A DNA stretch of 64,000 nt from Cellulomonas wangsupingiae (GTDB lineage Bacteria; Actinomycetota; Actinomycetes; Actinomycetales; Cellulomonadaceae): the NCBI RefSeq assembly GCF_024508275.1, contig NZ_CP101989.1, positions 434,001 through 498,000 on the forward strand, given 5' to 3'. Of this stretch, positions 56,553 to 64,000 are shown one piece after another. The notes beneath the pieces were generated by a model. The model was given only the letters and a program-made list of their open reading frames with translations. It was not told where the DNA came from and did not search any database. The stretch's first letter is position 1. Each line of letters opens with the position of its first letter. The position numbers and the translations under genes were made by a program.

Positions 56553-56639
56553 CCTTCTGACAACGGACCCCGGGGCCACTCTCTGCGTCGTGCCGCTCGC
56601 TGCCACCGGACGACCACGCACCCGCACCGCCCGAGCACG

Positions 56640-56675
56640 CGTCGGCGGCCCCGGGCCCTCCCGGAGCCGCCGACG
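56640..56675. terminator. convergent terminator
   Basis: CGTCGGCGGC and GCCGCCGACG form a perfect 10-bp stem with a 16-base GC-rich loop. It lies between the convergent ends of the small membrane protein gene and the GH43 gene and could serve both. Confidence 0.65.
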
Positions 56676-56691
56676 TCGCGCTGCCGTGGCG

Positions 56692-58515
56692 TCAGGACGC
56701 CCGGCTCCACTGGAACGTGCCCGCCGACGTGCACGTGCGCTGCTCGAGCGCGGCGCCGTCGGCGGTCGAGCCGCCGACCACACCCACGCACCTGCCGCTG
56801 TTGCGGGTCACCAGCTGCTCGTAGCCGTCGCCGGTGGAGCGCCACGAGAACTGCTGGTTGGTCCCGCCGTGGCAGGTGTACTGGATGAGGCGGGCGCCGT
56901 CGGACCCCGACGCACCGCTGACGTCGAGGCACTTGCCGCTGTGGACGCTGCGCACGGTGGCGTAGCCGCCGCCGGCGTCGACGACCTGCCAGCGCTGCCA
57001 CGGCTGGCCGTTGCTCGTCCACTGGCCGACCACCGCGAGGTCGTCGCGGTTGGGGGCCTGCACGTCCATGACCTTGCCGCTGGCGCGGTTGATGATCCGG
57101 ACGTCCCCGGACGGGGGAGTGGGCGTCGGTGTCGGCGTCGGGTCGCCGCCCCCGCCGCGCGTGAACTGCCAGCTGGTGACGTTGAACAGGCTGCCGCTGC
57201 CACCGGTGAACCGCAGGACCAGGTCCCGGGTACCGGTCGCGCCGCTGACGGGGCAGCTGACGGTCGCCCACGTCTGCCAGCCGCCGGTGACGGGCACCGT
57301 GCACGTGCCGACCACCGGGCCGGACGCGCTGTCGAGGCGCACCTCGATCCGCCCACCGCTGCCCGCCGACGCGACCCGCGAGGTGAACGTGGCCGCGCCC
57401 GTGCCGAACGCGACGCCCTTCACCCGCAGCCAGTCGCCGTTCTCGATCCACCCGACGTTCATGGCGCCCTCGGTGGCCGGTTCCGTCTCCAGGCCGCCGG
57501 CCCACGCCATCGTCTCGGCCTGCTGGATGACGTACGGGTCGAGCGGCTCGATCTGCGGTGGCCCGGCGGTCGTCATGCTCAGCTGGGGGATGGACCCGTC
57601 GGCGCCGTAGGAGAACTGCTCGACGGCGACCGAGCGGGTGAACCCGCCCCCGCCGGGCAGTGCACCGTTGTGGTAGAAGAAGTACGACCTGCCCCGGTAG
57701 TCGACGACGCCCGGGTGGTTGGTGAAGCTGCCGCCCTGCCGGGCCATCACCGTCCCCCGGTAGGTCCACGGGCCGGTCGGCGTGGGGGACGTGGAGTAGC
57801 CGATGAACTCGCTGCAGCACTCGGCGGCGAACACGTTGTAGTACGTGCCGTTGCGCTGGTAGACCCACGGGCCCTCCTCGTAGAGGGTGGGCCGCTGCGC
57901 GACGTTGCCCCGGCGGGTGCCGAAGCCCGCCGTCGTCAGCGGGATCCGGGTGGGGCTGCCGGCCAGCGAGATCATGTCCCGGTTGAGCTTCACGTACCAG
58001 AGGTTCGGGTTGCCGTAGTAGAGGTACGCCTGGCCGTCGTCGTCGATCATCACGCTCGGGTCGATCTCCGCGTTGTCGACCAGGGGCCGGCCGATCGCGT
58101 CGCGGAACGGGCCGGTGGGGCTGTCCGACACCCCGACGCCGATGGCGTTGCCGCCGCCGCGCTTGACGACCGGCACGTAGAAGTAGAACCGCCCGTCCCG
58201 CTCGACCACCTGACCGGCCCAGGCGTCGGACTGCGCCCAGGAGAACGTCGCCAGGCTCATGGGGGAGCCGTGGTCGGTCCAGTTCGCCATGTCGGTCGTC
58301 GAGTACACCCGCCAGTCCTTCATGGTGAACCAGGTCGAGCCGTCCTCGTCGTGGGTCGTGTAGACGTACAGCCGGCCGTCGTGCACGAGCGGGGCCGGGT
58401 CGGCCGTGTAGATCGTCTGGACGATCGGGTTGTCGGCCTGCGCCGGGACGGCGAGGGCGAGGGGTGCGAGCAGGGCTGCGGCCGCCAGCGCGGTGACCCG
58501 CCACCGCCGGGTCAC
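56692..58515 (-). CDS. secreted GH43 glycosidase with CBM6 and CBM13
   Basis: The product has 607 residues. A signal peptide (VTALAAAALLAPLALAVPAQ) is followed by a five-bladed GH43 propeller: TADPAPLVHDGRLYVYTTHD with the base Asp, EIDPSVMIDDDGQAYLYYGN with the middle Asp, and LYEEGPWVYQRNGTYYNVFA with the acid Glu. CBM6-like sequence starts near 331 (QQAETMAWAGGLETEP; IENGDWLRVKGV). A Pro-Thr linker (about 455-467) leads to a ricin-type CBM13 with Q-x-W repeats. Arabinose- or xylose-containing plant polymers are the likely substrates. GTG 58515 overlaps the alpha-galactosidase stop by four bases. Confidence 0.92.
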   Translation of the reverse strand: MTRRWRVTALAAAALLAPLALAVPAQADNPIVQTIYTADPAPLVHDGRLYVYTTHDEDGSTWFTMKDWRVYSTTDMANWTDHGSPMSLATFSWAQSDAWAGQVVERDGRFYFYVPVVKRGGGNAIGVGVSDSPTGPFRDAIGRPLVDNAEIDPSVMIDDDGQAYLYYGNPNLWYVKLNRDMISLAGSPTRIPLTTAGFGTRRGNVAQRPTLYEEGPWVYQRNGTYYNVFAAECCSEFIGYSTSPTPTGPWTYRGTVMARQGGSFTNHPGVVDYRGRSYFFYHNGALPGGGGFTRSVAVEQFSYGADGSIPQLSMTTAGPPQIEPLDPYVIQQAETMAWAGGLETEPATEGAMNVGWIENGDWLRVKGVAFGTGAATFTSRVASAGSGGRIEVRLDSASGPVVGTCTVPVTGGWQTWATVSCPVSGATGTRDLVLRFTGGSGSLFNVTSWQFTRGGGGDPTPTPTPTPPSGDVRIINRASGKVMDVQAPNRDDLAVVGQWTSNGQPWQRWQVVDAGGGYATVRSVHSGKCLDVSGASGSDGARLIQYTCHGGTNQQFSWRSTGDGYEQLVTRNSGRCVGVVGGSTADGAALEQRTCTSAGTFQWSRAS

Positions 58516-60194
58516 CGCCGGCTCCAGACCTGGTTGGCGGAGCCGGAGCAGTGCCAGAGCAGGACCCCGGTGCCGTTGGCGGTGAGGTTGCGGTCGACGT
58601 CCAGGCACAGGCCCGACGCGACGCCCCGGATGGTGCCGTTGGACTCCAGCGTCCACTGCTGGTTGGTGCCGCCGTGGCAGTCGTAGAGCTGCACGGCCGT
58701 GCCGGCGGCGGCCCCGTTCGGGGCGTCGAGGCAGCGGCCGAGCACCCGCAGCTGGGTGCCGCTGACCTCCCAGCTCTGGTTCGCGCCGCCGTGGCAGTCC
58801 CAGATCACCGGCTTGGTGCCGTTCGTCGTCGCACCGTTCGGCGCGTCGAGGCAGCGGCCGGACGCGGCGCTGACCAGCATGGACGTCGAGCTCGTCGGCG
58901 GCGGGTCGGTCGGCGGCGGGGTGGTCGTGCCCGGCGTGACGCGGTAGAGCGCGACGCCGTGCGCGGGCACCGTGGCGGTGATCCGGTCGGACGTCTGGCC
59001 CGTCGCACCGGTCCACAGCTCGCGGTACGACGCGGTCCCTGCCGGCAGGCCGGCCTCGGCGAGCGTCGCGGAGATGCTGCGCGCGCTGTTGCCGCGGTTG
59101 AGCAGCGCGATCGCCGCCGACCCGTCGGCCAGGGGCTTGGCCCAGACCTCGGCGTCGCCGTCGTCCCGCACCCGGTCGGCCTGGCGCACCAGGGGGTCCT
59201 GGTCGATCGCCAGCACGTCGCGGTTGGTCAGGATGCTGCGGACGTCGGCGCTCATGTTCCGGATGTCGTTGCCCGCGATGAGCGGCGCCGACAGCATCGC
59301 CCACATGCTCATGTGGGCGCGGTTCTCCGTGGGCGTCAGGGTGTTGCGGACGCCGACCATGAGCATGTCCGGGTCGTTGTACTGCCCCGGCTTCGTCCAC
59401 TCCCGCATCGGCTCGATGATGTCCAGCGCCTCGGTGATGCCGACGAAGCACCACTGGTCGGACGGCGGGCAGCCGGTCGACCAGGCGTCCTTGAGGTCCT
59501 CCGACGTGCGCCACATGTCCGCGAACGCACCCCAGCCGGAGTACGTCGGCGCCGTGTTGTCGTGCGCGCTGTTGGGGTTGATCGAGTAGACGATGGGGCG
59601 GCCGGTGGCCTTGAGCGCGTCGCCGAACTTCTTGAACAGCGCCGCCTGCTCCTGAACGTTCCCCCGCGGATCGCACCAGTCGTGCTTGACGTAGTCGACG
59701 CCCCACGACGCGAAGAGCTGCGCGTCGCGCGTCTCGTAGCCGTTGGACGACGTGCCGGGGCGGTTGCCGAAGTACTGGTCGCAGGTCTTCTCGCGCGGCG
59801 CGTGGTACAGCCCGAACTTCAGGCCCTTGGAGTGGATGTAGTCCCCGAGCGCCTTCATGCCCGAGGGGAAGCGCGAGGTGTTGGCGCGCAGGTTTCCGTC
59901 GGCGCCGCGCGTGTCCTGCATCCAGCAGTCGTCGACGACGACGTACTGGTAGCCGGCCGCGGCCATGCCGGAGCTGACCATGGAGTCCGCCGCCTGGCGG
60001 ATCATCTGCTCGTTGATGTTGCAGTAGAACGTGTTCCAGCTGTTCCAGCCGAGCGGCGGCAGGGGAGCCGGCTCCTGGACGGTGGGGGTCGGGGCGGCCG
60101 CGGCGGGCGCGGCGAGGGCGGCGGCGGGCGCGGCGAGCAGGGCCAGGACGAGGGCGAGCATGCGGAGCCTGGAGCGAGGACGGGTGCGTGACAC
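58512..60194 (-). CDS. secreted GH27 alpha-galactosidase with CBM13
   Basis: The product has 560 residues. A signal peptide (MLALVLALLAAPAAALAAPA) precedes PPLGWNSWNTFYCNINEQMI, the GH27 opening, YVVVDDCWMQD, and YVKHDWCD (about 168) with the nucleophile Asp. QYNDPDMLMVG and ENRAHMSMWAMLSAPLIAGN are further GH27 blocks. A ricin-type CBM13 (about 430-560; CLDAPNGA and NQQW/NQVW repeats) completes it. It releases terminal alpha-galactose from galactomannan or raffinose-type sugars. GAGGAG lies before GTG 60194. A LacI-type palindrome lies 139 bases upstream. Confidence 0.95.
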   Translation of the reverse strand: MSRTRPRSRLRMLALVLALLAAPAAALAAPAAAAPTPTVQEPAPLPPLGWNSWNTFYCNINEQMIRQAADSMVSSGMAAAGYQYVVVDDCWMQDTRGADGNLRANTSRFPSGMKALGDYIHSKGLKFGLYHAPREKTCDQYFGNRPGTSSNGYETRDAQLFASWGVDYVKHDWCDPRGNVQEQAALFKKFGDALKATGRPIVYSINPNSAHDNTAPTYSGWGAFADMWRTSEDLKDAWSTGCPPSDQWCFVGITEALDIIEPMREWTKPGQYNDPDMLMVGVRNTLTPTENRAHMSMWAMLSAPLIAGNDIRNMSADVRSILTNRDVLAIDQDPLVRQADRVRDDGDAEVWAKPLADGSAAIALLNRGNSARSISATLAEAGLPAGTASYRELWTGATGQTSDRITATVPAHGVALYRVTPGTTTPPPTDPPPTSSTSMLVSAASGRCLDAPNGATTNGTKPVIWDCHGGANQSWEVSGTQLRVLGRCLDAPNGAAAGTAVQLYDCHGGTNQQWTLESNGTIRGVASGLCLDVDRNLTANGTGVLLWHCSGSANQVWSRR

Positions 60195-60551
60195 GGAGGT
60201 CTCCTCGTGGACGTGGCCCGCGGACGGGCCGGATCAACCCCGCGGACGTCGGTGTCCACCGGGGCGTCACGGGTGGGCGCCGAGTCACCGGGCGTCGTCT
60301 CGAGGCCGACGTGTCACGCGTCCGACCCAGCCGTGAACGTTCACAACGGCCTCACGGTGGCGTAGCAGGACGGCGGCATCCAGTGGTGAAACGCTTCGAT
60401 GTTGCACGGGCGCCCGCGCGCCGATATGGGGGAACCCGTTTCTGCGGAATCGGGCCAGAATGCCCGAAAAATGCCGTTCAGGTCGCGTGACCGACTCCGG
60501 GGTGCAACGGTTGAGGTTCACGCACAACCGTTTCCCCCACTGGAGGCTTTC
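60195..60551. other. divergent promoter region, alpha-galactosidase and membrane gene
   Basis: No gene. The stretch holds the palindrome at 60333-60344 and a less GC-rich part near 60340-60480 (GTGGTGAAACGCTTCGATG; GAATGCCCGAAAAATGCCG). TTGCGAAACG-like steps could serve as promoters toward both sides. Confidence 0.4.
60333..60344. promoter_or_regulatory. LacI-family type operator palindrome
   Basis: GTGAACGTTCAC, identical to the site at 6610-6621, lies 139 bases before the alpha-galactosidase start. The two target genes both encode secreted enzymes with ricin-type CBM13 modules. The regulator is not in the window. Confidence 0.65.
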
Positions 60552-61049
60552 ATGGCTGCACCCCGCACAAACGGTGGCAACGCCGACCACGAGCCTCGCC
60601 GCGCGGCGACCACCGGCCTGGTCGTCGCCGCCCTCGGGATCGTGCTGTTCAACATCTCGCCCCTGCTCAACTGGGTGAACCCGGGCGGCGACGCCGACCC
60701 GAGGACGGGCTACGAGACCGACTCGGTCGTCCCGTTCATCGCCTACCTGGGCCTCGGGCTGCTCGTCGCCCTGCTCTACGCGAACAAGCTGGCCCGGCGC
60801 GGCCAGCACCGCGGCCTCACGCTGGTCACCATGGCCGTCGGCATCGCCGCGGCCATCCAGTGCCTGGCCTTCGCGATCAACCCGATGGGCGGCCTCGAGC
60901 GCGGTGACGGTCTGGCGACCGACATCGGCGTGTGGGTCGGCCTGGTCGGTGGGGCGGTCTGGGCCGTCGGCGCCTTCCTGCTGGCGAAGGACGTGGAGGG
61001 TGACGACCGCGTCGACACCTACCAGCAGGGCGCTTCCGCCACGCGCTGA
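60552..61049 (+). CDS. four-helix membrane protein
   Basis: The product has 165 residues with four membrane helices: [60 protein letters not shown] and [21 protein letters not shown]- and C-termini are polar. No family is recognised with certainty; a role in stress or envelope is only a guess. GGAGG precedes ATG 60552 by five bases, and a strong terminator follows. Confidence 0.75.
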   Translation: MAAPRTNGGNADHEPRRAATTGLVVAALGIVLFNISPLLNWVNPGGDADPRTGYETDSVVPFIAYLGLGLLVALLYANKLARRGQHRGLTLVTMAVGIAAAIQCLAFAINPMGGLERGDGLATDIGVWVGLVGGAVWAVGAFLLAKDVEGDDRVDTYQQGASATR

Positions 61050-61058
61050 CACGTCCGG

Positions 61059-61102
61059 ACGAGCGGTGGAAGGGCGCTTACGGCGTCCCTTCCACCGCTC
61101 GT
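61059..61102 (+). terminator. 16-bp hairpin terminator
   Basis: ACGAGCGGTGGAAGGG and CCCTTCCACCGCTCGT are perfectly complementary around a 12-base loop, ten bases after the membrane protein stop. Confidence 0.85.
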
Positions 61103-61167
61103 GCTGTACGTGCACCCTCGCGGGCACTTCTCGTGCGGCCGTCCGGGAGGCGTGGCACGGTTGTGGC

Positions 61168-62442
61168 GTGACGCCCACCCCACGAGTCGACATCTCTGCC
61201 CTGCTCACAGCCGCGGAGGACGTCTCCCCGGCCGACGCGATGTCGGCCGCGGCGGACGCCCTGCGGCGGAGCCTGGGCGTCGAGTCGGCCACGTTCCTGA
61301 TCGCCGACGCGGCGGGGAACACCCTCATCGACCACGGCGACCCCGCCACCCGCTTCTCGCTCGACGGCACCGACCCGGGGCGTGCGTGGCGCGGGCAGTG
61401 CATCGTCCACGACGCCGCGCACCGGCGCGCGTACGCACCCGTCACCGTGCGGGGCGACGCGCTGGGCGTCCTGGCGGTGCAGCTGCCATCGAGCGACGCG
61501 ACGGCGGACGGCGCAGGAGACGGCACGGAGGAAGGTGCGGACGCCGCCGACGGCGAGCTCGACCCGGTCCGCGCCGAGCAGCTCGCCGCCGTCGCCCACG
61601 CCCTGGCCTACGTGCTGGTCGCGAACCAGCGCCACACCGACACCTACGAGACGGCCATGCGCTCGGCCGAGTTCACCCTGCCCCGGGAGATCCAGCGTCG
61701 GCTGCTGCCGCTGGGCTTCGTGTGCGAGGGCGGGTCCTTCACGATCGCCGGCTGGCTCGAGCCCTCCGCCAGCGCCGCCGGCGACACGTTCGACTACGTG
61801 GCGTCCGGTGACCGGCTGATCGCCACCCTCACCGACGCCACCGGGCACGACCTCAACGCCGCTCTCATCGCGACGCTCACGGTGAACGCGCTGCGCAACG
61901 CCCGCCGGCAGGGGGCCGACCTGGTCGAGCAGGCGCACGCCGCCAACATGGCCCTCATCGACCAGGGCGTCCCCCACGGCGGTGCCTACGTCACCGGGAT
62001 GCTCCTCGACATCGACCTCCGGTCGGTGGACGACAAGGAGGGCAGCGGCGAGGGCACCGTGGTCCGGATCATCAACGCCGGCCACCCCGGCGCGCTCCTG
62101 CTCCACGACGGTCACGTCACGACCGTCGCTCCCGCCAACAACCCGCTGCTCGGGATGCGGCCGCACGAGTACCAGGCTCAGGAGATCGAGATGTACCCGG
62201 GAGACCGGCTCCTGCTGATGACCGACGGCATGCTCGAGCGCAGCGCCGCCGCGTTCGACCTGCCCGCGGCACTGCGCGACACGGCGGACCAGCACCCCCG
62301 CAACGTCGCGCAGGACATCTCGCGCATGTTCCTCGAGAAGGTCGGCGCGGACGTCCAGGACGACGCCGCCCTGCTGCTGCTCGAGTGGCACGGCGGCTCC
62401 ACGCACCGCCGGACGCACCACGGGGCGGACGCCGCCCGGTAG
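61168..62442 (+). CDS. GAF-PP2C (SpoIIE-type) protein phosphatase
   Basis: The product has 424 residues. The N-terminal GAF-like domain ([40 protein letters not shown]) is followed by a linker helix and a PP2C_SIG domain. [40 protein letters not shown] and [20 protein letters not shown] carry metal-binding Asp residues, as do [18 protein letters not shown] and [13 protein letters not shown]. Such proteins dephosphorylate anti-sigma antagonists in stress signalling. In 'AGDTFDY' the usual 'GGDWYD' second Asp is kept as D. GTG 61168 has no clear ribosome binding site and may be leaderless. Confidence 0.88.
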   Translation: MTPTPRVDISALLTAAEDVSPADAMSAAADALRRSLGVESATFLIADAAGNTLIDHGDPATRFSLDGTDPGRAWRGQCIVHDAAHRRAYAPVTVRGDALGVLAVQLPSSDATADGAGDGTEEGADAADGELDPVRAEQLAAVAHALAYVLVANQRHTDTYETAMRSAEFTLPREIQRRLLPLGFVCEGGSFTIAGWLEPSASAAGDTFDYVASGDRLIATLTDATGHDLNAALIATLTVNALRNARRQGADLVEQAHAANMALIDQGVPHGGAYVTGMLLDIDLRSVDDKEGSGEGTVVRIINAGHPGALLLHDGHVTTVAPANNPLLGMRPHEYQAQEIEMYPGDRLLLMTDGMLERSAAAFDLPAALRDTADQHPRNVAQDISRMFLEKVGADVQDDAALLLLEWHGGSTHRRTHHGADAAR

Positions 62443-62479
62443 GCGCGTCAGCGGCTGACGTGGGCGCGGGCCCGGACGG

Positions 62480-63028
62480 TCACGGCCGCAGCCCCGCGAG
62501 CGCGATCGTCAGCCCGCGGTCGAGCGCGGCGTCGCGCGCGTCGTCGTCCTGGGAGGCGAGCACGCCCTCGACCATCATCAGGACGAGGTGGACGTCGGCG
62601 ACCGTGACGTCGGGGGAGACCTCGCCCAGCTCGATGGCATCGGCCAGCGGCCGGGTCACCAGGGTGCCGATGCGCTCGCCCAGGGCGTCGAGGTGGCCGG
62701 CGGCGTCGGGCGCCGAGCGCAGCAGGGGGAACAGGCCCGCGAGCTGCCGCTGGCCGTCGGCGATGCGCCGGACGACGGCCTCGAACGTGCCGGGCTGCCC
62801 CGCGCGCTCGGCGGCGAGCCGCGCGGCGTCGTCGAGGTGCCTGCCGTAGAGCCCGGCGGCCAGCGCGTACCGGTCGGGGAAGTGGCGGTAGACGGTCGCG
62901 CGGCCGACCCCCGCCTCGCGGGCGACCTCGCTGAGCGGGGCGGACAGGCCCCGGGCGGCGAAGACGCGCTCGGCGGCGGCGATCACGGCGGCGCGGTTGC
63001 GCGCGGCGTCCCGTCGCGCGGAGGTCAC
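62480..63028 (-). CDS. TetR-family repressor
   Basis: The product has 182 residues. RNRAAVIAAAERVFAARGLS and VAREAGVGRATVYRHFPDRY are the helix-turn-helix of TetR regulators. The rest is the ligand domain (FEAVVRRIADGQRQLAGLFP; DVHLVLMMVEGVLAS). It probably represses itself and the divergent old-yellow-enzyme gene through the inverted repeat at 63090-63113. GTG 63028 is the start. Confidence 0.92.
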   Translation of the reverse strand: MTSARRDAARNRAAVIAAAERVFAARGLSAPLSEVAREAGVGRATVYRHFPDRYALAAGLYGRHLDDAARLAAERAGQPGTFEAVVRRIADGQRQLAGLFPLLRSAPDAAGHLDALGERIGTLVTRPLADAIELGEVSPDVTVADVHLVLMMVEGVLASQDDDARDAALDRGLTIALAGLRP

Positions 63029-63089
63029 CCGGGGAGTTTAGGACGTTGATCCCGGCGTCGCGGGCGGGCCGCCGGAATACTCGGGAACA

Positions 63090-63113
63090 GAAACGGACGC
63101 GGCCGTCCGTTTC
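63090..63113. promoter_or_regulatory. TetR operator
   Basis: GAAACGGACG-CGGC-CGTCCGTTTC is a perfect 10-bp inverted repeat between the divergent TetR and oxidoreductase genes. The GGACG/CGTCC cores and 24-bp span are usual for TetR-family operators. Confidence 0.85.
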
Positions 63114-63137
63114 GATCCCTTCCCTGATCGGAGCCCT

Positions 63138-64000
63138 GTGACGCGCCACCCCCGCATGCTCGAGCCCGCCCGCTGGGGCTCCCTCGAGCTGCCCAACCGC
63201 ACCTTCATGCCGCCCATGGGCACCCACACGGCGAACGCCGACGGCACGATCTCCGCCTCGGGCGTCGCCTACCTCGTCGCGCGGGCGCGCGGCGGCGTCG
63301 GCCTGCTCATCACCGAGTCCATCCAGACGCAGGACGTCTACGACCTGCCCACCGGCTCGACCATCAGCCTCACCCACGACCGGCACGTCGCCCCGCTGCG
63401 CGACGCCGTCGCCGAGGTGCACCGCGCCGGCGGGCTCATCAGCGCCAACCTCACCCCGGGGCTCGGGCGGATCATGCCCGGCGGCCCCGGCGGTCTGCCC
63501 CCGTTCTCGGCGTCCGACTGCCCCACCCTCATGGACCCGAGCGTCCGCTGCCGCGCGCTGAGCACCGAGCAGGTCGAGGACATCCTGGACCGGTTCCGCG
63601 CAGCGACCCGCCGCGCACTGGAGTGCGGCTTCGACGCGATCGACCTGCACGGGCACACCGGCTACCTCACGGACCAGTTCATGGCCGCCGTGTGGAACAC
63701 CCGCACGGACCGTTTCGGCGGGGACGTCCGGGGCCGGGCGACCTTCGCCACCGAGATGATCCGGATCGTGCGCGAGGAGGGCGGTGCGGACTTCCCGCTG
63801 TCCATGCGGATCTCTGTGCGCCAGGGCTTCCCGGGCGGACGCACGCCCGAGGAGGCGCGCGAGCTCGCGGTGATCCTGCAGGACGCCGGGCTCGACGTGC
63901 TGCTCGTCGACGCCGGCTCCTACGAGGCGATCGACTACTCGTTCCCGTCGTACTACATGGGCGACGGCGTGTACCTGCCGGACGCCGAGGTCGTGAAGCC
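63138..64000 (+). CDS. old-yellow-enzyme family oxidoreductase, cut by window edge
   Basis: The frame is open from GTG 63138 to the right edge (287 codons). LPNRTFMPPMGTHTANADGT is the FMN-binding N-terminal strand, CGFDAIDLHGHTGYLTDQFM contains the D-x-H-G-x-H-G/T block, and TRTDRFGGDVRGRATFATEM the R-x-D-x-(Y/F)-G-G-x-x-x-x-R motif. FPLSMRISVRQGFPGGRTPE follows. It is an NADH:flavin oxidoreductase/2,4-dienoyl-CoA-reductase-like enzyme; these often have a C-terminal flavin/NAD domain, which would lie beyond the window. It is divergent from TetR. Confidence 0.9.
   Translation, partial: MTRHPRMLEPARWGSLELPNRTFMPPMGTHTANADGTISASGVAYLVARARGGVGLLITESIQTQDVYDLPTGSTISLTHDRHVAPLRDAVAEVHRAGGLISANLTPGLGRIMPGGPGGLPPFSASDCPTLMDPSVRCRALSTEQVEDILDRFRAATRRALECGFDAIDLHGHTGYLTDQFMAAVWNTRTDRFGGDVRGRATFATEMIRIVREEGGADFPLSMRISVRQGFPGGRTPEEARELAVILQDAGLDVLLVDAGSYEAIDYSFPSYYMGDGVYLPDAEVVK

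Noticed and set aside
56692..60288. A single open frame of almost 3.6 kb on the minus strand covering both glycosidases
   Set aside because: Only its left part (56692-58515) encodes GH43; the rest is the wrong frame of the alpha-galactosidase gene, which reads perfectly in another frame.

Overview
The window is very GC-rich with strong G/C third-position bias, many GTG and TTG starts, promoters that look leaderless, HAIR/HspR control of dnaK, nrdHIEF, and secreted glycoside hydrolases with ricin-type (CBM13) and CBM6 modules. Together these point to an actinobacterium, most likely a Cellulomonas-like member of the Micrococcales. The genus is an inference from gene content, not from a marker gene.

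Region 1-21.7 kb is a patchy accessory stretch. It holds a HEAT-repeat protein cut by the window edge, an NAD-dependent epimerase, alpha/beta hydrolases, a glycolipid-binding protein, an SGNH hydrolase with a ricin domain, an unusually large secreted fibronectin-III/propeller protein (8358-13661), a secreted NucA/NucB-type nuclease with a PKD domain (15021-17666), a GH25 lysozyme, and HAD and MOSC proteins. Between them lie many gene fragments and frameshifted genes (945-1088, 2348-2530, 4543-5337, 6805-7507, 7543-8260, 21074-21654). Four copies of a 101-bp intergenic repeat (7197, 18867, 19875, 20955) occur here, and three of them bracket the HAD and MOSC genes.

Region 21.8-26 kb is the heat-shock operon dnaK-grpE-dnaJ-hspR, with two HAIR operators upstream of dnaK. 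Region 25.9-34.2 kb, read leftward, is a compact cluster that looks like a biosynthetic locus for a ribosomally made, modified peptide (RiPP). In order of transcription it has a 52-residue precursor peptide with a very strong ribosome binding site, a 17-bp hairpin, a radical SAM/SPASM protein, an M1-like metalloprotease, a second radical SAM protein, a class II aminoacyl-tRNA-synthetase-like enzyme, an MFS exporter and a cytochrome P450. Most junctions overlap by 4-7 bp, so the seven genes probably form one operon. This is the best candidate in the window for an undescribed system.

Region 34.3-42.8 kb is core: glyS, an FtsH-like protease, and nrdHIEF behind a candidate NrdR box pair. At the 3' end of nrdF sits an island of about 4.9 kb bounded by 150-bp direct repeats of the nrdF end (42654-42803 and 47553-47702), which differ at four synonymous positions only. 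Its cargo is a CBASS anti-phage system: Cap5 (HNH-SAVED), a CD-NTase and Cap2 (E2-E1), with no visible Cap3 and no integrase. A second module (47.7-52.3 kb) carries two paralogous ribbon-helix-helix/Doc cassettes (one broken), a Phd/VapC pair, a rhodanese, and a hydrolase divergent from a CGNR regulator. It ends in a third, degenerate nrdF-end relic (52266), followed by deletion scars of the rhodanese and vapC genes (53399-53566).

Region 52.4-64 kb holds further metabolic and membrane genes, a two-gene secreted glycosidase operon (GH27 alpha-galactosidase and GH43, both with CBM13), a GAF/PP2C phosphatase, and a TetR regulator divergent from an old-yellow-enzyme gene that runs off the right edge. 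A perfect 12-bp palindrome of LacI-family type precedes both the SGNH hydrolase and the alpha-galactosidase and suggests one carbohydrate regulon. No tRNA, rRNA, CRISPR array or transposase was seen.
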